From positions 2,294,001 through 2,358,000 of the forward strand of contig NZ_CP133472.1 of assembly GCF_031191545.1 (NCBI RefSeq): 64,000 nt of DNA, written 5' to 3'. Shown piece by piece: positions 36,401-45,230 of this stretch. The translations under genes and the position numbers were made by a program. Source of the DNA: Schaalia odontolytica. Its GTDB lineage: Bacteria > Actinomycetota > Actinomycetes > Actinomycetales > Actinomycetaceae. Each line of letters begins with the position of its first letter. Positions within the stretch are counted from its first letter, which is position 1. The notes below the pieces were generated by a model that saw only the letters and a program-made list of their open reading frames with translations, was not told where the DNA came from and ran no database searches.

Positions 36401-37144
36401 CTAAGCGTTCACAATCTGCGAGGCCGCGGCCTCGTCGAGGTACACGCGAGTCGAGGGGGAGAGGATCCCCGCGACGGGTACCTCGAGTGCGGAGGCTCCC
36501 GAGAACGCGCGCTCCAGAGCGTCCGCCTTCGCCTTGCCTGCGGTCGTCAGCCACACCTCGCCGCAGCGACGCATGACTGGCATCGACACCGTGATGCGCT
36601 GCGGCGGAGGCTTGGGCGAATCGCGGATCGCGAGTATGGGTGCGCTTTCGTTCATGTCGACGCTGCCCGGGAAGAGCGAACAGATGTGCCCGTCGGGGCC
36701 CATGCCGATGAGAGCAATGTCGAAAGAGCCCTCACCCATGATCTCGCGCCACGTTGCGGTGAATGCTGTGGTCGCCTCGTCAAGGGAACCGGCACCCGGG
36801 GCCCATGCGTCGGAGGTCGGCATGCGCACCAGCTCCACGCCGGTAGCCGCGTGGAAGAAGCCCTCCCACGCCTGATCGTCGTTTCTGTCGGCGTCGCCGG
36901 ACCGAACGTAGCGTTCATCGACCAGCCACACGCGAACGCGGGTCCAATCGACCTCGCCGACGCGCTCCGACAAAGAAGGCAGCAGAGATGTCGTGATCGC
37001 GCCGCCCGAGATGGCGAGGTTGACGCGTGAGCCGACCTCTGCCTCGTCGGCGAGCGTACCCAGACGAGCAAGGAACGCGCGGCCAACGGCATCGTTGAGT
37101 TCCTCGATGCTCGGGTAGACCTCGAACGTGTGGACCCGATGCAT
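36401..37144 (-). CDS. pgl: 6-phosphogluconolactonase
   Basis: Pgl hydrolyses 6-phosphogluconolactone, the second step of the oxidative pentose phosphate pathway. The 247-residue product is a NagB/Pgl-fold enzyme. Motifs are LAISGGAITTSLLPSL, VWLVDERYV, and IGMGPDGHICSLFPGS, the last holding the conserved catalytic His. In relatives the last motif often reads GHTASLFP; here it is GHICSLFP. A closing block reads RITVSMPVM and VWLTTAGKAKADAL. The ATG at 37144 lies one base from the opcA stop, so translation is coupled. It is the distal gene of zwf-opcA-pgl. Confidence 0.95.
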   Translation of the reverse strand: MHRVHTFEVYPSIEELNDAVGRAFLARLGTLADEAEVGSRVNLAISGGAITTSLLPSLSERVGEVDWTRVRVWLVDERYVRSGDADRNDDQAWEGFFHAATGVELVRMPTSDAWAPGAGSLDEATTAFTATWREIMGEGSFDIALIGMGPDGHICSLFPGSVDMNESAPILAIRDSPKPPPQRITVSMPVMRRCGEVWLTTAGKAKADALERAFSGASALEVPVAGILSPSTRVYLDEAAASQIVNA

Positions 37145-37145
37145 C

Positions 37146-38087
37146 TCAGCCCTCCGTAGAGCAGGTAGCCAGGCGAGGCAGCTCGGTTGTGAGCAGCTCG
37201 CCGTAGTACACGTCGGGATCGAGGCGGCGTAGGTCTTCCATCAGGGAGTCCTGCACGGAACGACGCGCCAGGTTCACGCTGCGATCTTCGAGACCGGGGC
37301 GGGATAGGCGTGCGACCGACGAGGATGCACTACGCGACAGGGACACGGTCGTATCGTCCGCGAAGAAGAATGTAATGTCCGTGATTGTGAGGGCATGGGG
37401 ATCCACGACGCGCTCGACGGGCACCCCCAGCTGGTGGTGGAGCCACGCGGCCACGAGGAAGGGCGAGGGATGCGTCGCATTGCCCGACACACGGATCGAG
37501 GTTGGGAGGCGATCGAAGTCTTCGGCGATGGCTCCGAGCAGTGCGCGCCACAGGGTGACTCCCGCCCACGCCAGGTCCGTGTCACCGGGGGTGTAGACGT
37601 TCGACAGTGCCGAGAGCGTCTCCATCGGGCACTCAGTGGCGCGCGAATCGGTAATGCGCTTGACCGCGAGACGGCCGAGCGGGTGAGCACCCGGATTCTC
37701 GGGTGGGGTGACCGGCCAGTAAGTGACGACCGGTGTATCCGATTGAAGCAGCGGCATGACGAGCGAATCGATGTTCGACCCGGCCTCGCCGCGCGGCTCC
37801 AGGATGATGATGTCGGACAGGCCCGCAGCGTCGCCTACGCGAATCTGCGCATTCAGGAGAGCGGCACCTTCGGTCGACTTGGGCTCGACGATGACGATCA
37901 CGCGGCACGGGTGCTCGCGTGAGACGGCGTCGGATACCTCGATCGCGTTGTCGACGTCGATCATGTCGGGGACGCAGATGAGCAGCGTCAGGACGCGGCT
38001 GAGGGTTGCAGAACCGCGTTCGTCGCGCAGCTCAATGATGCGGGAGGCGACCTCGGCGGACGTGGTGTTCTTCAGGGTGATGATCAC
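37146..38087 (-). CDS. opcA: Glucose-6-phosphate dehydrogenase assembly protein OpcA
   Basis: OpcA is required for full activity of glucose-6-phosphate dehydrogenase in cyanobacteria and actinobacteria and is nearly always next to zwf. The 313-residue product begins MIITLKNTTSAEVASRIIEL. It contains REHPCRVIVIVEPKSTEGAALLNAQI and DTPVVTYWPVTPPENPGAHPLG, typical of the family. There are no membrane segments. It overlaps zwf by four bases (ATGA) and is one base from pgl. It may also act in redox control of Zwf, as shown in cyanobacteria; here that is inference from family. Confidence 0.94.
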   Translation of the reverse strand: MIITLKNTTSAEVASRIIELRDERGSATLSRVLTLLICVPDMIDVDNAIEVSDAVSREHPCRVIVIVEPKSTEGAALLNAQIRVGDAAGLSDIIILEPRGEAGSNIDSLVMPLLQSDTPVVTYWPVTPPENPGAHPLGRLAVKRITDSRATECPMETLSALSNVYTPGDTDLAWAGVTLWRALLGAIAEDFDRLPTSIRVSGNATHPSPFLVAAWLHHQLGVPVERVVDPHALTITDITFFFADDTTVSLSRSASSSVARLSRPGLEDRSVNLARRSVQDSLMEDLRRLDPDVYYGELLTTELPRLATCSTEG

Positions 38088-39610
38088 GGGAGCCTCCAGA
38101 AGCGTTCGTCACGGGCGAGCATGTCGTGTGCGGATTGGGGACCCCACGTGCCAGGAGCGTAAGGCTCGGGCTGGCCCTGGGTTTCCCAGAAAGAAAGGAT
38201 AGGGTCGAGGATCTTCCACGAGGCCTCGACCTCGCGCTGGTGGGGGAACAGGGGAGCGGAACCCACGAGCGCGTCGAGGATGAGGCGCTCGTAGGCCTCG
38301 GGCGAGTCCTCGGTGAACGCATGTCCATAGGCGAAGTCCATGGTCACGTCGCGCACCTGCATGGACGTGCCCGGAACCTTCGCGCCGAGCTTGAGGGTGA
38401 GGCCCTCGTCGGGCTGGACGCGGATGACGAGCGCGTTCTGTCCGGACTCGGACAGGTCGGAGTTACCGAAAGGTACGTGAGCGGAACGCTTGAAGATCAC
38501 CGCGATCTCGGTGACGCGCTTGCCCAGGCGCTTGCCGGCGCGCAGATAGAAGGGCACCCCCGCCCAGCGGCGGGTGCCAACGAACAGCTTGATGGCAGCG
38601 AAGGTTTCGGTGGTCGACTCGGCGGGGATGCCGTCCTCCTCGAGGTATCCGCGCACCTGGTCGCCGCCCTGCCAGCCGCCCGCGTACTGGCCGCGCGCGG
38701 TGTCGGCGGCTAGGTCATCGGGCAGACGGACGGCGGAGAGTACCTTTTCCTTCTCCGCGCGAATCTCTTCGGGCGTGAAGTGGACGGGCTCCTCCATGGC
38801 GGTGAGCGCCATGAGCTGAAGGAGGTGGTTTTGGATGATGTCGCGAGCCGCACCGATTCCGTCGTAGTAGCCGGCGCGCGTTCCGATGCCGATATCCTCG
38901 GCCATCGTGATCTGCACGGAATCTACGTAGTTGGCTTTCCACAGGGGCTCGAACATGGCGTTCGCGAAGCGCATCGCCATGATGTTCTGGACGGTTTCCT
39001 TGCCCAGGTAGTGGTCGATGCGGAAGACATCCTGCTCGTCGAAGATCTGAGAGATGACGTCAGAGAGCTCGCGCGCGGACTCAAGGTTGTGACCGAAAGG
39101 CTTCTCGATGATGACGCGTCGCCACTCCCGGCCCTGGCGCTTGTTGAGGCCCGTGTCCGACAGATGCTTGGCAACAACGGGGAAGTACGACGGGGGAATG
39201 GACAGATAAAATGCGTGGTTGCCGCCGGTGCCGCGAGAGGAATCGAGCTCGGCGACGGTGTCGGCCAGCTGGCGGTAAGCCTCCGGGTCATCGAAGGTGC
39301 CCGAGACGAAGCGCAGGCCCGAGCGCAGCTGGTTCCACGTCCCCTCGTTGAAGCCGGTGCGAGTGTGGGCCTCGATGGACGCACGCACGTACTCCTCGAA
39401 ATCCTGGGGGCTCCAGTCACGGCGGGCAAAGCCGGTCAGCGAAAATGCTGGATGTAGAAGACCCCGGTTCGCAAGGTCGTAGATGGCGGGCAGGAGCTTC
39501 TTGCGCGCGAGGTCGCCGGTGATACCGAAGATGACGAGGCCGCAGGGTGGCGAGATGCGCGGAAGCCTGCGGTCCTGGGGGTCGCGTAGGGTGGGAATCT
39601 CGTTGGTCAC
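38084..39610 (-). CDS. zwf: Glucose-6-phosphate 1-dehydrogenase
   Basis: Zwf oxidises glucose 6-phosphate with NADP+ to the lactone, opening the pentose phosphate pathway. The nucleotide site reads VIFGITGDLARKKLLPAIYD. The active-site block reads RIDHYLGKETVQNIMAMRFAN, with the catalytic His inside YFPVV...IIEKPFGHNLESA and RIDHYLGKE. The start is taken at GTG 39610, with AAAGGAG about 9 bases upstream, giving 508 aa, the usual length. The frame open to 39700 adds a basic non-conserved tail. It overlaps opcA by four bases. Tkt lies upstream on the same strand, separated by a terminator, and no transaldolase gene sits between them. Confidence 0.97.
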   Translation of the reverse strand: MTNEIPTLRDPQDRRLPRISPPCGLVIFGITGDLARKKLLPAIYDLANRGLLHPAFSLTGFARRDWSPQDFEEYVRASIEAHTRTGFNEGTWNQLRSGLRFVSGTFDDPEAYRQLADTVAELDSSRGTGGNHAFYLSIPPSYFPVVAKHLSDTGLNKRQGREWRRVIIEKPFGHNLESARELSDVISQIFDEQDVFRIDHYLGKETVQNIMAMRFANAMFEPLWKANYVDSVQITMAEDIGIGTRAGYYDGIGAARDIIQNHLLQLMALTAMEEPVHFTPEEIRAEKEKVLSAVRLPDDLAADTARGQYAGGWQGGDQVRGYLEEDGIPAESTTETFAAIKLFVGTRRWAGVPFYLRAGKRLGKRVTEIAVIFKRSAHVPFGNSDLSESGQNALVIRVQPDEGLTLKLGAKVPGTSMQVRDVTMDFAYGHAFTEDSPEAYERLILDALVGSAPLFPHQREVEASWKILDPILSFWETQGQPEPYAPGTWGPQSAHDMLARDERFWRLP

Positions 39611-39718
39611 GAGTGGTCGCTCCTTTCGCTGAAGGGTTGGGACGAGGCCGGGGCCCGAACGCTGCGCACGCAGGGGCGAGCGGAACGGGACCGAGGACAC
39701 ACATATGTTTAAGAGAAT

Positions 39719-39754
39719 AGGGCTGCTGGCACGCTATTGCGCGCCAGCAGCCCT
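39719..39754 (-). terminator. Terminator of tkt
   Basis: A perfect 12-bp stem (AGGGCTGCTGGC, 39719-39730, with GCCAGCAGCCCT, 39743-39754) has a 12-base loop. It follows the tkt stop on the minus strand and separates it from zwf. Confidence 0.8.
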
Positions 39755-39779
39755 GTGTTCAGTTCAGTTGACTACAAAG

Positions 39780-41864
39780 TCACGAACGAGCGGCCTCGAT
39801 GGATTCCTTCGCTGCGGCGGTCACGTGCTCGGCGTCGATGCCGTACTCCTTGAAGAGCAACTCGCCGGGCGCGGACGCGCCGAAGTGCTCGATGGACACG
39901 GCGCGGCCGGCGTCGCCGATCCAGCGGTACCACGGCAGGGCGATGCCGGCTTCGACGGAGACGCGGGCGCGCACCGACGGGGGCAGAATGGCGTCGCGGT
40001 AGGAGCGGTCCTGTGCCTCGAACCAGTCGAGGCAGGGAACGGACACAACGCGGGCTGCGATACCGTCGGCGGCCAGTGCTTCGCGAGCCTCAAGAGCGAC
40101 GGAGACCTCGGAGCCTGAGGCCAGCAGGATCACGTCGGGCGTGCCCTCGGTGTCGGCCAGGACGTAGGCGCCGCGCGCCAGGTCCTCGGTGGTGGCAAGT
40201 CCGGTGCCTTCGCCACGTGCCGGGTTAGGCAGATTCTGGCGCGATAGGACGATGGCGGCCGGGTGGGACTGCTCGAGGATTGCCTTCCAGGACGCGGCCG
40301 TCTCGGCTGCGTCGGCGGGGCGCACGACCGCGAAGTTCGGGATCGCGCGGTAGGAGGCCAGGTGCTCGATCGGCTGGTGCGTGGGGCCGTCTTCGCCGAC
40401 GCCGATGGAGTCGTGGGTCCACACGTAGGTGACGGGCAGATCCATGAGGGCGGCGAGGCGCACGGCGCCGCGCATAAAGTCGGAGAATACGAAGAACGTG
40501 CCGCCGTATGCGCGGGTGAAGCCGTCTGCGGCGATGCCGTTGAGGGCCGCGCCCATGGCGAACTCACGCACGCCGAAGTGGAGGTTGCGGCCGAACTCGT
40601 CGCCGCTGAAGGACGAGGAGGAACGGTGAGCGGGCAGGAAGGACGGCTCGCCCTTGAGGAAGGTGTTGTTCGAGCCTGCGAGGTCGGCAGAGCCACCCCA
40701 CAGCTCGGGGAGCACGGGGGCAATCGCGTTGAGAACCTGGCCGGAGGCGGCCCGCGTCGCAATGGCCTTGCCCTCTTCGAAGGTGGGCAGAGCGGTCTCC
40801 CATCCCTCGGGGAGGCGGCCCTCAAGGAGGCGCTCGAGCAGTGCGGCCTGCTCGGGGTGGGCGGACTTCCACGCTTCGAAGCGGGCGTCCCAGTCTTCGC
40901 GGAACTGCGCGGCGCGGGCGGCGGCGCGGGCGCGGACCTCGTCCACGATCGCGGCGTCGGCGTCGAACATCTTCTCGGGATCTGCGCCCAGGGCTTCCTT
41001 CAGTCCCTTGAGAGCCTCGGAGCCGAGCTTGGAGCCGTGGATGCCACCTGTGTTCTGCTTGCCGGGGGTCGGCCAGCCGATGATGGTACGCAGCGCGATG
41101 AGCGAAGGCTTCTTCGTCTCGGCCTTGGCTGCGTCGAGGGCATCGTTCAGCGCGTCCGTGTTCTCCTCGTAGGAGCCGTCCTCGCCGAGCCAGTCGACGC
41201 GCTGGACGTGCCAGCCGTATGCCTCGTAGCGGGCCAGGACGTCCTCGTTGAAAGCGATCGAGGTATCGTCTTCGATGGAGATGTGGTTGTCGTCCCAGAT
41301 GACGGTGATGTTGCCCAGCTCCTGGGTGCCAGCCAGCGAGGAGGCCTCGGCGGAGACGCCTTCCTCGAAGCAGCCGTCGCCGGCGATAACGTAGACGTTG
41401 TGGTCGAAAACGGATTCACCGAGGGGAGTTTCGGGATCGAGTAGGCCGTGGACGCGGCGGGCGTTCATGGCGAAGCCGACGGCCGAGGCGATGCCGGTCC
41501 CCAGGGGGCCGGTCGTAATCTCGACGCCCTTGGTGTGACCATACTCGGGGTGCCCGGGCGTCAGGGAGCCGGCGGTGCGCAGGGTCTTGATGTCCTCGAG
41601 CTCCAGGCCGAAGCCGGCGAGGTAGAGCTGGACGTACTGGGTCAGAGAGGAGTGGCCGGCCGAGAGAATGAAGCGGTCGCGTCCGATCCAGCGCGGATCC
41701 GCGGGGTCGACATTCATGACCTTGTTGTAGAGGAGGTATGCGGCCGGGGCAAGCGAGATGGCGGTACCGGGGTGGCCCGAACCGGCTTGCTCGACGGCGT
41801 CGGCGGCGAGGAGCTTTGCGGTTTTGACCGCTTCGTCGTCGATGTGATCCCAGTGAAGTGACAC
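39780..41864 (-). CDS. tkt: Transketolase
   Basis: Transketolase moves two-carbon units between sugar phosphates using thiamine diphosphate. The cofactor motif runs from GDGCFEEGVSAEASSL to NITVIWDDNHIS. The N-terminal active-site block reads GHPGTAISLAPAAYLLY and the middle domain has WTHDSIGVGEDGPTHQPIEH, both conserved. The pyrimidine-binding domain contains FAMGAALNGIAADG. The start is GTG 41864 (VSLHWDHIDDEAVKTAKL) with GGAG 8 bases upstream, giving 694 aa. The open frame to 41972 has no homology. It is divergent from xerD, with 127 bases between starts. It works with zwf-opcA-pgl downstream. Confidence 0.97.
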   Translation of the reverse strand: MSLHWDHIDDEAVKTAKLLAADAVEQAGSGHPGTAISLAPAAYLLYNKVMNVDPADPRWIGRDRFILSAGHSSLTQYVQLYLAGFGLELEDIKTLRTAGSLTPGHPEYGHTKGVEITTGPLGTGIASAVGFAMNARRVHGLLDPETPLGESVFDHNVYVIAGDGCFEEGVSAEASSLAGTQELGNITVIWDDNHISIEDDTSIAFNEDVLARYEAYGWHVQRVDWLGEDGSYEENTDALNDALDAAKAETKKPSLIALRTIIGWPTPGKQNTGGIHGSKLGSEALKGLKEALGADPEKMFDADAAIVDEVRARAAARAAQFREDWDARFEAWKSAHPEQAALLERLLEGRLPEGWETALPTFEEGKAIATRAASGQVLNAIAPVLPELWGGSADLAGSNNTFLKGEPSFLPAHRSSSSFSGDEFGRNLHFGVREFAMGAALNGIAADGFTRAYGGTFFVFSDFMRGAVRLAALMDLPVTYVWTHDSIGVGEDGPTHQPIEHLASYRAIPNFAVVRPADAAETAASWKAILEQSHPAAIVLSRQNLPNPARGEGTGLATTEDLARGAYVLADTEGTPDVILLASGSEVSVALEAREALAADGIAARVVSVPCLDWFEAQDRSYRDAILPPSVRARVSVEAGIALPWYRWIGDAGRAVSIEHFGASAPGELLFKEYGIDAEHVTAAAKESIEAARS

Positions 41865-41991
41865 GTTGCTCTCCAGTTGTTGGGCCCCTGCGTTGGGGCG
41901 GAAATGGTTTACCGCGTCACAGTCTAGCGAATGTACGTGCATGCCGATAGCGCTCACGCACATATGTTGCAATGTCGCTTACCCTGTCACC

Positions 41992-42939
41992 ATGACCTCT
42001 CTGACAGCGCTTGTTGACGAGTGGGTGGACTATCTGCGCGTTGAGAAGGGTGCATCGGCTCATACAGTTTCTAACTATCGCAGAGACGCCGTCCGCTATG
42101 CGTTTGACATGGAGAGCCGGGGAAAGTCGAACGTCGATGACGTGACGACGCGAGACATTGAGGATTACACGATGCGGCTCGCGTCTGGAGCGGTTACTGG
42201 CAAACCTGCTGCGGCTTCGTCTGTCGCGCGTGCCTCCGCTGCCATCCGCGGACTTCACAAGTACGCGCTGACCGAGGGGGCAGTCGGAAACGACGCGGCC
42301 GCCGCTCTACGCGCGCCCCGCCAGGGTCGCCACCTTCCCAAGGCTCTGTCGGTGGACGAAGTAGGCAGACTGCTCGATGCTGCCCATGCAGACGATTCCC
42401 CGATCGGTCTGCGTGACGCCGCTTTGCTGGAGTTGCTGTATGCGACCGGTGCCCGCGTCTCAGAGGCGGCTTCTCTGAGCGCGGATGACCTGGATCTTGA
42501 CGGAGACGTTCCCGTGGTTCGACTCTTTGGCAAGGGGCGCAAGGAGAGGATCGTTCCCGTCGGCTCGTTCGCGGTCGACGCTCTCCATGCGTACCGGGTG
42601 CGCGCCCGCCCGGCTCTCGCCGCACGAGGACGTGGATCCACCGTCTTCTTCCTGAACTCGCGGGGTGGTGCGATGTCTCGACAGAGCGCTTGGACTGCCA
42701 TCCGGCGCGCTGCCCAGGCGGCCGAACTTGGAGACCGAATCTCCCCCCACACCTTGCGGCACTCGTTCGCGACGCACCTGCTCGAAGGCGGCGCATCCGT
42801 GCGTGAGGTGCAAGAACTCCTCGGACACGCGTCGGTTGCGACGACGCAGATTTATACGCAGGTGACAGCCCAGGCGCTGCGTGAGGTTTTTTCGCTCTCG
42901 CATCCGCGGGCGCGTGGCACCGACGCATCGGCGCGGTGA
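41992..42939 (+). CDS. xerD: Site-specific tyrosine recombinase XerD
   Basis: XerD, with XerC, resolves chromosome dimers at the dif site near the terminus. The 315-residue protein has the N-terminal SAM-like DNA-binding domain (VDYLRVEKGASAHTVSNYRRD). The catalytic residues are Arg in ATGARVSEAASL, Lys in LFGKGRKERIVPVG, His-x-x-Arg in SPHTLRHSFATHLLEGG, His in LLGHASVATTQIYTQV, and nucleophile Y288. The start is ATG 41992; the frame open from 41866 overlaps tkt and is rejected. XerC would look similar, but the gene order xerD-parA-scpA-scpB is the actinobacterial XerD context. No mobile element is adjacent, so this is the housekeeping enzyme. Confidence 0.9.
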   Translation: MTSLTALVDEWVDYLRVEKGASAHTVSNYRRDAVRYAFDMESRGKSNVDDVTTRDIEDYTMRLASGAVTGKPAAASSVARASAAIRGLHKYALTEGAVGNDAAAALRAPRQGRHLPKALSVDEVGRLLDAAHADDSPIGLRDAALLELLYATGARVSEAASLSADDLDLDGDVPVVRLFGKGRKERIVPVGSFAVDALHAYRVRARPALAARGRGSTVFFLNSRGGAMSRQSAWTAIRRAAQAAELGDRISPHTLRHSFATHLLEGGASVREVQELLGHASVATTQIYTQVTAQALREVFSLSHPRARGTDASAR

Positions 42940-42957
42940 TGAATTAGGATTGGGGAC

Positions 42958-43821
42958 GTGACCACGAACTCGCATCCTACGCTGACGCCCGACCTGCACG
43001 AAGAGCCGGTCGATTTTCCCGTGCCCGCGCCACTGTCGGGGCATGGTCCCGCCCGGGTGATCGCGATGTGTAATCAGAAGGGCGGCGTCGGAAAGACGAC
43101 GACCACGATTAACCTGGGTGCCGCGCTGGCCGAGTACGGTCGTCGTGTTCTGATCGTGGATTTCGATCCCCAGGGGGCCGCATCCGTGGGCCTGGGCATC
43201 AACGCGCTCGATATGGAGCAGACGATTTATACGCTGCTCATGAACCCGAAGGCGGACGTGAAGGCGACGATCTGTCACACGTCGACGGACAACCTTGACA
43301 TCATCCCGGCAAACATCGACCTGTCTGCGGCCGAGGTGCAGCTGGTCAACGAGGTCGCACGTGAGAGCGCACTTGCTCGCGTGCTGCGCCACGTTGAATC
43401 CGACTACGATGTGGTGCTCATCGACTGCCAGCCGTCGCTTGGTCTGCTCGCGGTTAACGCTCTGACGGCTGCCCACGGCGTCATCGTTCCGGTCGAGGCC
43501 GAGTTCTTCGCGCTGCGTGGAGTAGCATTGCTGGTCGAGACGATCGAGACGGTGCGTGACCGCATCAACCCGCGACTGAAAATTGACGGCATCGTCGCCA
43601 CGATGGTCGACTCTCGAACCCTGCACTCGCGTGAGGTCCTGCAGCGTTTGCAGGAGGCATTCGGCGATCTCGTCTTCGATACCCGTATCGGCCGTACGAT
43701 CAAGTTCCCGGACGCGTCGGTGGCCACCGAGCCGATCATTTCCTACGCCCCCAACCACGCGGGCGCTCACGCCTACCGTCGACTCGCGCGGGAAGTCATC
43801 GCCCGTGGCGACGCGGCCTGA
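42958..43821 (+). CDS. parA: ParA/Soj family ATPase
   Basis: ParA-family ATPases position DNA or protein cargo by binding DNA in an ATP-dependent way. The deviant Walker A motif KGGVGKTTTTINLG starts at K41. Walker B regions read VLIVDFDPQGAASVGLG and DVVLIDCQPSLGLLAVNAL. The C-terminal part ends VATEPIISYAPNHAGAHAYRRLAREVI. The start is GTG 42958. The first 30 residues are a non-conserved tail. No parB follows; instead scpA overlaps its end by 17 bases. This is the second, scp-linked ParA of actinobacteria, distinct from the parAB pair near the origin. Its cargo is not known from sequence. Confidence 0.92.
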   Translation: MTTNSHPTLTPDLHEEPVDFPVPAPLSGHGPARVIAMCNQKGGVGKTTTTINLGAALAEYGRRVLIVDFDPQGAASVGLGINALDMEQTIYTLLMNPKADVKATICHTSTDNLDIIPANIDLSAAEVQLVNEVARESALARVLRHVESDYDVVLIDCQPSLGLLAVNALTAAHGVIVPVEAEFFALRGVALLVETIETVRDRINPRLKIDGIVATMVDSRTLHSREVLQRLQEAFGDLVFDTRIGRTIKFPDASVATEPIISYAPNHAGAHAYRRLAREVIARGDAA

Positions 43822-44677
43822 CAGCCTGGAGATTCAGGGAGAGTTCGACCTTTTTGCGGTCTCCCTGCCGGTTTTCGAAGGACCCTTCGACCTTCTCCTG
43901 TCGCTGATCGCTCGCAAGAAGCTCGACATCACCGAGGTCGCGCTCGCGCAGGTGACCGACGAGTTCATCGCGTTTATGAAAGCCTCTCCGGACCTGTCCC
44001 GTACGACAGAGTTTTTGGTGGTGGCCGCTACTTTGCTCGACATGAAGGCGGCGCACCTCCTGCCTCGCATCGACGAGGAGGACAACGCGTCGGAAGCCGA
44101 CCTCGAGGCACGCGATCTTCTCTTTTCCCGGCTGTTGCAGTACAGGGCGTTTAAGGAAGCTGCGACACACATCGCCGAGCGCCTCGATGAGTACAGCTCC
44201 TACGTCGCCAGAGACGTTTCTCTTGAGCCTCACTTTGCCGTGCTGCTTCCCGAGTTGCAGTGGCGCACGAGCCTGGAGGATCTCGCCCGTTTGGCGGCCG
44301 ACGCGCTCTCATCGCCGACTCCGACGGTTCACATCGCGCATCTGCACGATCCGGTCGTGCCTGTGCGCGAACAGGCGCTTGTCGTGTCTGCGATGCTCGC
44401 CGACGCTGGGCGCATGACGTTCCATGATCTCGTTGAGGACGCGCCGACGCGCGCCGTCGTCGTGTCGCGTTTCCTCGCGCTCCTGGAGCTCTATCGGCGC
44501 GGCGCCGTCGAGTTTTCTCAGGAAGATGCGCTAGGGGCCTTAACCATTTCGTGGACCGGCGGTGAAGGAAGCATCGACATTGACGTGGATGACTACACCG
44601 GTGGCCCCGAGGTGGACCCGGCCACGTTGGCGCGCGAGCCATCGATCGACACAGAAGGAGTACTAAGCGATGAGTGA
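43805..44677 (+). CDS. scpA: Segregation and condensation protein A
   Basis: ScpA is the kleisin subunit that bridges the SMC dimer and, with ScpB, forms bacterial condensin. The family block reads FEGPFDLLLSLIARKKLDIT near residue 20, followed by EFLVVAATLLDMKAAHLLP. The winged-helix C-terminus includes VSRFLALLELYRRGAVEFSQ. The start is GTG 43805, overlapping parA by 17 bases. The frame open from 43583 runs inside parA and is a shadow. Length is 290 aa. It overlaps scpB by 8 bases, showing tight coupling. The SMC gene itself is not in this window. Confidence 0.94.
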   Translation: MATRPDSLEIQGEFDLFAVSLPVFEGPFDLLLSLIARKKLDITEVALAQVTDEFIAFMKASPDLSRTTEFLVVAATLLDMKAAHLLPRIDEEDNASEADLEARDLLFSRLLQYRAFKEAATHIAERLDEYSSYVARDVSLEPHFAVLLPELQWRTSLEDLARLAADALSSPTPTVHIAHLHDPVVPVREQALVVSAMLADAGRMTFHDLVEDAPTRAVVVSRFLALLELYRRGAVEFSQEDALGALTISWTGGEGSIDIDVDDYTGGPEVDPATLAREPSIDTEGVLSDE

Positions 44678-45230
44678 GAACACGCTCCGCGGCCCTATCG
44701 AGGCTATTCTCATGGTGGCATCCGAGCCCGTCGCAGCTCGCGACCTCGCTGATGTGCTCGAAGAGAGCGTTGAAGACATCGAGGCCGAACTGCGTGCTCT
44801 CGCCTCGGAGTACCTGGGTGAGGGGCAGCGCCGCCCCCGCGGCTTTGAGCTGCGCGAGGTGGCGGGCGGATGGCGAGTATACTCGGCGCGTGCCTTTGCC
44901 GATGTGGTTGGGCGTTTCGTCGTTGGCTCGTCTCATGCCCGCCTCTCGCAGGCGGCCCTCGAGACGTTGGCCGTTATTGCCTACCGTCAGCCGATTTCGC
45001 GGGCCCGCATCTGTCGCATCCGTGGTGTCAACGTTGACGGCGTCGTGCGCACGCTACTTTCCCGAGGCCTCGTGGAAGAGACGGGACTGACACCCTCCGG
45101 CGCGCGCCTGTACGGGACGACCGGAGAGTTTCTTGAGAAAATGGGAATAAAGAGCCTGTCGGAACTGGTACCGTTGGCACCCTACCTGCCAGACGCCGAC
45201 GCGCTGGATGAATTGGAGGAAGAACTATGA
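44670..45230 (+). CDS. scpB: Segregation and condensation protein B
   Basis: ScpB binds ScpA as a dimer and completes the SMC-ScpAB condensin. The 186-residue product has two winged-helix domains. Typical blocks are RGPIEAILMVASEPVAARDLA, FELREVAGGWRVYSARAFADV, and LSQAALETLAVIAYRQPISRA, followed by IRGVNVDGVVRTLLSRGLVEE. It overlaps scpA by 8 bases and rluB by 4 (ATGA). The acidic tail LDELEEEL is common in the family. The start ATG 44670 is preceded by an AAGGAG-type site within the scpA end. Confidence 0.95.
   Translation: MSENTLRGPIEAILMVASEPVAARDLADVLEESVEDIEAELRALASEYLGEGQRRPRGFELREVAGGWRVYSARAFADVVGRFVVGSSHARLSQAALETLAVIAYRQPISRARICRIRGVNVDGVVRTLLSRGLVEETGLTPSGARLYGTTGEFLEKMGIKSLSELVPLAPYLPDADALDELEEEL

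Noticed and set aside
36329-37030. 233-aa plus-strand frame opposite pgl
   Set aside because: It is antisense to a clear 6-phosphogluconolactonase and runs through two terminators.
41992-42939. xerD as an integrase of a genomic island
   Set aside because: It sits in the housekeeping parA-scpA-scpB context, and no cargo genes or attachment repeats are present.
42460-43770. 436-aa minus-strand frame across xerD and parA
   Set aside because: It is antisense to two genes with intact catalytic motifs.
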